From Candidatus Hodarchaeota archaeon (GTDB lineage: Archaea > Asgardarchaeota > Heimdallarchaeia > Hodarchaeales > Hodarchaeaceae), in the NCBI GenBank assembly GCA_030589605.1, contig JAUUVJ010000012.1, positions 1 to 18,612 of the forward strand: 18,612 bases of DNA, written 5' to 3'. Below the pieces are notes generated by a model that saw only the letters and a program-made list of their open reading frames with translations, had not been told where the DNA came from and searched no databases. The position numbers and the translations under genes are program-made. Positions 15,906-18,612 of the stretch are shown here, one piece after another (position 1 is the stretch's first letter; every line of letters starts with the position of its first letter).

Positions 15906-17096
15906 ATGATGAAGCCTAAAGAAAAAGAAATCATTGATACTAAAATAACAGATCAATGGGGTGTAAATTGGACACCCATGGAAATTGCAAGGGACTTTCT
16001 TCAAAATTTCTACGATGACAACAAAATAGATGATATTAAAATAGAAATTAAAAGAACATCTGTTGTTGTATCTGCTCCTAAGGTCTTTGATTATAAAGAA
16101 TTACTATATTTGGGTTCAGATAAAGAAAAAGGAAAAATTGGACAATATGGGGAAGGATTCAAAGCTGCAACGTTAAATGCTTTGCGAAACCATAATTGTA
16201 ATGTAATAGTTATAATCAGGGATATTAAATTAGATTTCTTCTTTACTTCTGAAAAAATAGGGAGGACGGAAAAAAAAGTGGTGAAATGTAAGAAAACAAC
16301 TTCCAGCAAAACTCCAGGAACTAAGCTTATACTTGAAAATTGTCCTGAAGAATTACTAAACGAATTCAGATTTGGTCTAAAGCATTTCTACTATGATAAC
16401 AATCCTCTATTTGGGGAAATTTTAGCGAGTACATATGAACAAGATATTTTTGTGTATAAATCTACAGATAATAATGGTTATGTTTTCTATAAAAATCTCT
16501 TACGGGCGAGAATAGGTGTCCCACTTGTGTTAGTTTGTAATCGAGCGTACTCCTCAGTGGATAAGGTAATTCAATTCGACCGAGACCGAAAAGCATTTGA
16601 TACTCATGTTCTAGAGAGCATTTATGAATTCATTTTTAGACCACTTAATAAAATTAGTCCTATAGTGGAATTTCTACAACCTTGGTGGTCTGATGGTCAC
16701 AAAATGCTTTCAACGATAGCTAAATCTGCCACTTACTTCCAAAAAATGCAATTTCCAGAGAAGTATTATGCTAAACACTCCACAAAAAAAATTTTCAATC
16801 CACAGATGAAAAAAGAAATAGAACAAAAACAAAAAGAACTATATGAGAGCGATTACATAGAATGTCCACATTATATGTCCAAATTAGGAATGAAAAATAT
16901 AATTACGATTATAGAAGAACAGAGAATAAGAGCAAGAAAACAACAGCAAGAAGAACCAGAGATTAGATCACTTATTCATGTAATTATCGATAAACTTTCA
17001 GAGGAGCAAAAATCCAGACTTTTAAAGAATATTCCAGAGGAGCAGCTACTAAAAATCCTCCAAAAAGAGAATATTTCACTTAAAGACTTTCTCTAA
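15906..17096 (+). CDS. GHKL-fold ATPase of the GEGFKAA type
   Basis: Predicted ATP-binding protein of the gyrase B/Hsp90/kinase/MutL superfamily, 396 residues. The N box is near 25-38 (EIARDFLQNFYDD), with Asn34 as the expected metal ligand. The second nucleotide motif is clear: GKIGQYGEGFKAATL (76-90). The first glycine motif, usually DxGxG, reads SAPKVFDYKELLYLG (56-70), so it is degenerate. A second domain follows (about 190-320; GVPLVLVCNRAY, VIQFDRDRKAFD), then a charged helical region (300-350) and a Glu/Lys-rich C-terminus. Partner genes and function are unknown; relatives of this type are uncharacterised bacterial ATP-binding proteins. GGTGA touches ATG 15906 and lies three bases before ATG 15909, so the second ATG may be the true start. 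Flanked by gene fragments on both sides. Confidence 0.75.
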   Translation: MMKPKEKEIIDTKITDQWGVNWTPMEIARDFLQNFYDDNKIDDIKIEIKRTSVVVSAPKVFDYKELLYLGSDKEKGKIGQYGEGFKAATLNALRNHNCNVIVIIRDIKLDFFFTSEKIGRTEKKVVKCKKTTSSKTPGTKLILENCPEELLNEFRFGLKHFYYDNNPLFGEILASTYEQDIFVYKSTDNNGYVFYKNLLRARIGVPLVLVCNRAYSSVDKVIQFDRDRKAFDTHVLESIYEFIFRPLNKISPIVEFLQPWWSDGHKMLSTIAKSATYFQKMQFPEKYYAKHSTKKIFNPQMKKEIEQKQKELYESDYIECPHYMSKLGMKNIITIIEEQRIRARKQQQEEPEIRSLIHVIIDKLSEEQKSRLLKNIPEEQLLKILQKENISLKDFL

Positions 17097-17195
17097 AAAA
17101 AAGCTTGATTCCTCTTCAAGTTTTTTTGCCCTAGCTTTTGCTTCTTCATTCCCTCTCAATAGAGAGATCATTAAATCACTATCCAAACAGATCAT
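17076..17195 (-). pseudogene. truncated vapC (PIN-domain toxin) N-terminus
   Basis: Overlapping the 3' end of vapB by 17 bases, ATG 17195 opens a frame reading MICLDSDLMISLLRGNEEAKARAKKLEEE, the N-terminus of a VapC toxin (first strand with catalytic Asp5, then LLRGNEEA). After about 30 codons the homology ends in a T-rich hairpin and runs into the antisense of the GHKL gene, stopping at TGA 17076. The other catalytic acids and most of the PIN fold are missing, so it cannot be an active RNase. Confidence 0.72.
17097..17127. terminator. bidirectional hairpin terminator
   Basis: CTTGA (17104-17108) pairs with TCAAG (17116-17120); flanking A8 (17095-17102) and T7 (17121-17127) extend the stem and give a T tract on both strands. 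It follows the GHKL stop directly and serves the plus strand; on the minus strand it lies within the vapC fragment. Confidence 0.6.
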
Positions 17196-17406
17196 TGAAT
17201 TGTCCCTCTAAATCATTTAAGGCCGTCTTCATCATTTCTAGTTCATCTGACGAGAGTTTCCATGTTCCAGCGAAACTTAGTAAAGATTTTCGTTTCATAG
17301 GACGTGTTAATCGTTTAACCACATCAGAAAACGACTCATTACCATTTTTTTCTTTTTTCAACCTTCGATATGCTTCATCATCTAAACTAATGTTTTTACT
17401 ACCCAA
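17179..17406 (-). CDS. vapB: VapB-type antitoxin (DUF217-like)
   Basis: 75-residue antitoxin of the archaeal VapB type. The start GSKNISLDDEAYRRLKKEK, followed by ESFSDVVKRLT, is the typical DNA-binding N-terminus; the C-terminal half (about 38-75) is the flexible toxin-wrapping part and ends NDLEGQFNDLFG. It normally neutralises the VapC RNase encoded directly downstream and represses its own operon. Here that vapC is cut to about 30 codons, so the antitoxin is an orphan. Start is TTG 17406; the frame is closed by TGA just upstream and there is no ATG. A palindrome 11 bases before the start may be its operator. Confidence 0.85.
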   Translation of the reverse strand: MGSKNISLDDEAYRRLKKEKNGNESFSDVVKRLTRPMKRKSLLSFAGTWKLSSDELEMMKTALNDLEGQFNDLFG

Positions 17407-17416
17407 TTTGATTCAC

Positions 17417-17426
17417 ATATGCATAT
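17417..17426. promoter_or_regulatory. vapB operator-like palindrome ATATGCATAT
   Basis: Perfect ten-base palindrome lying between a minus-strand TATA-like stretch (about 17437-17447) and the vapB TTG start, where a VapB dimer would be expected to bind for autorepression. Assignment is by position. Confidence 0.35.
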
Positions 17427-17639
17427 AAACACACAGAATATATATGGATTATCTTCTTTGAGTTAACCTAATTATAGATGAAACGAGCACATCCTAAAAA
17501 CCTAACGGAAGCAGATGAACTGAAAGCAAGAATTTTAATAGTTCTATTTACAAGAAGAAAATTCTAAAGGATCAAGGAAAGCTTTTTATTTTATTGAATA
17601 ATAAATGGTACTCACTCTATAATTTCATGAATGAGAACT

Positions 17640-17664
17640 ATATAATATTTGGTTGATCATCCAA
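17640..17664 (+). promoter_or_regulatory. TATA-like box followed by imperfect dyad, NYN gene promoter
   Basis: ATATAATAT (17640-17648) is followed directly by TTGG-T-TGATCA-T-CCAA (17649-17664), symmetric except at one base pair. The dyad would fall between the TATA box and the transcription start, suiting a repressor; the leader to ATG 17734 would be about 60 bases. Confidence 0.35.
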
Positions 17665-17733
17665 CTGGATTGAGATACACAATTTGTTAATTCTATTCAT
17701 GGAATTATGGATACCCTTTTGGGAGAGACTACA

Positions 17734-18612
17734 ATGGTCAAGGATTCTCTACATTTTGAAAGGCAAAATTTTCCTGCAAAGGCTGCAGTTGTGGTTGATG
17801 GAGGATATTGGAGAAAAATTATTGAAGAAATTGGAATTAGTTCAGTTGATTTGGTGTCTTTAACAGATTTTATTTGTTATCCTGCTTTTAGGATACGGAC
17901 ATATTTTTTTGATGGAAAAACCCAAGAATCGCAGTCTTTTCATGATGGACTCCAATTATTAGATCGATTTGAAGTCTATTTAGGAGAAGTAGTTCCGAGA
18001 ACCTTTTTTTGCCCTTCTTGTCAAGAAACAGTTCAAGTTCTAGCTCAAAAAAGAGTTGATGTGGCCCTTGCGGTCGAATTAGTCCATTTAGCTACCACAC
18101 AACAGATTGATCTCATTGTTCTTATCGCAGGGGATCGGGATTTTATTCCTGCTATAGAAACAGCAAAACATGCTGGTGCAATTTTACGCTTAATTCATGG
18201 ACATCCGAAAACAGTCTCAGATACTTTATTTAAGCTTGTTGATGAAAAAATGGAACTATCCGTGGATTTTTTCAAACAGAATAAGATCAATTATCAAAGA
18301 AAGGAAGCAATCAGTAAGGAGCTAAGGGAAAAGCAAGAAGAAGAGAAAATAAAGGAAGAAACGGAAATTGAAGCAATCACAACCATGATAGAATCAATAG
18401 TGGTTGATTTAATCTCAAAAACCTCAAAAAAATATGTTCCACTAAGTAGAATAGGAATAGAACTCAATAGAATTGAACCTAATTGGAAAGAGAAAACAAA
18501 AAAGAAGCATCTGAAAGATCTCATTGGAATGGTTGAAGAGAAATTTAAAATCAAGGTCCGGACGAAACACTATTATGATTCAACCACAAAGAAAGTCCCA
18601 ATTGTAAAGAAA
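17734..18612 (+). CDS. NYN-domain nuclease with C-terminal OST-HTH/LOTUS-like domain (3' partial)
   Basis: 293 codons visible, open to the end of the window. Residues 14-185 are a NYN (PIN-like) nuclease domain: first acidic strand AVVVDGGYW with Asp22, Asp109 in RVDVALAVEL, and GDRDF (133-137) with Asp134 and Asp136, the four acids expected to bind metal. A CPSC pair (93-96) may be half of a zinc site. A highly charged coiled-coil linker (about 185-212) leads to a C-terminal domain (213-280; KYVPLSRIGIELNRI, KHLKDLIGMVEEKFKIKV) that looks like an OST-HTH/LOTUS RNA-binding winged helix. This is the limkain/MARF1-like arrangement, suggesting RNA cleavage. GGGAG eight bases before ATG 17734 supports this start over the in-frame ATG 17707. 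Transcribed divergently from vapB. Confidence 0.82.
   Translation, partial: MVKDSLHFERQNFPAKAAVVVDGGYWRKIIEEIGISSVDLVSLTDFICYPAFRIRTYFFDGKTQESQSFHDGLQLLDRFEVYLGEVVPRTFFCPSCQETVQVLAQKRVDVALAVELVHLATTQQIDLIVLIAGDRDFIPAIETAKHAGAILRLIHGHPKTVSDTLFKLVDEKMELSVDFFKQNKINYQRKEAISKELREKQEEEKIKEETEIEAITTMIESIVVDLISKTSKKYVPLSRIGIELNRIEPNWKEKTKKKHLKDLIGMVEEKFKIKVRTKHYYDSTTKKVPIVKK

Larger units (their letters stand above)
17407..17733. other. divergent intergenic region between vapB and NYN gene
   Basis: 327 bases of promoter-type DNA: vapB palindrome and TATA-like box near the left end, the NYN promoter and dyad near the right. A 29-codon ORF (17478-17567, MKRAHPKNLTEADELK...) has no ribosome site and is probably chance. 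No RNA gene seen. Confidence 0.45.

Noticed and set aside
17138..17428. 96-codon plus-strand ORF opposite vapB
   Set aside because: It is the antisense of vapB and the vapC fragment, which have clear family identity on the minus strand.
17478..17567. 29-codon ORF (MKRAHPKNLTEADELK...)
   Set aside because: No ribosome site or recognisable family; length is within chance for this composition.
18294..18554. 86-codon minus-strand ORF
   Set aside because: Antisense of the NYN gene's Lys/Glu-rich linker and OST-HTH region; its Ser/Phe-rich composition is what such an antisense gives.
1..18612. General reassignment of TAA as a sense codon
   Set aside because: Most intact genes here end in TAA (1437, 4515, 10872, 15176, 15640, 17096 and the two minus-strand kinases) at positions expected for their families, and no long gene contains internal TAA.
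1..18612. CRISPR arrays, insertion sequences, tRNA or rRNA genes
   Set aside because: No regularly spaced repeats, transposase motifs, terminal inverted repeats or cloverleaf-like segments were seen by eye.

Overview
The window (about two-thirds A+T) looks like chromosomal DNA of an archaeon, most plausibly an Asgard archaeon. The clues are a Ras-superfamily GTPase with an Arf/Rag-type DVGGQ switch motif and a long C-terminal extension (9571-10872), start sites preceded by GGTGA/AGGTGA ribosome sites, substrate-binding-protein architecture with a C-terminal membrane anchor, TATA-like promoters, a VapB antitoxin of the archaeal type, and a NYN-nuclease/OST-HTH protein. The assignment is an inference; no rRNA, tRNA or other universal marker is present, and the lineage inside Asgard cannot be read here.

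Layout. 1-1437: end of a FetA-like ABC ATPase and its FetB/UPF0014 permease, a two-gene operon for probable metal export. 1451-3352 (-): triple-PAS histidine kinase. 3625-4515: zinc-ribbon multi-pass membrane protein. 4564-5220 (-): a B3/4-domain (PheRS-beta-like) gene interrupted by one in-frame TAA. 5315-6208 (-): PlsC-type acyltransferase. 6595-8655: family-5 extracytoplasmic solute-binding protein, without its permeases. 8695-9478: a stretch of gene remnants (membrane protein plus XRE-type regulator pair, and an unrecognised coding fragment). 9571-10872: GTPase. 11034-12596 (-) and 13362-15176 (+): two more sensor histidine kinases flanking a small-ORF region. 15344-15640: small OB-fold-like protein. 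15713-15856 (-): orphan C-terminal membrane anchor. 15906-17096: GHKL-fold ATPase of the GEGFKAA type. 17076-17406 (-): vapB antitoxin with a beheaded vapC. 17734-18612: NYN-OST-HTH protein, cut by the window end.

Two themes stand out. First, signalling: three PAS or GAF sensor kinases with related catalytic cores and no receiver-domain protein nearby. Second, gene decay: several otherwise coherent reading frames are broken by a single in-frame TAA (5113-5115, 9003-9005, 9484-9486, possibly 9189-9191, 13033-13035 and 15857-15859), and other genes survive only as fragments. The GHKL ATPase sits exactly between two such fragments, so it may have arrived by, or been left by, a rearrangement. TAA is also the normal terminator of most intact genes here, so a general reassignment is unlikely; nonsense mutation or sequencing error is the simpler reading.
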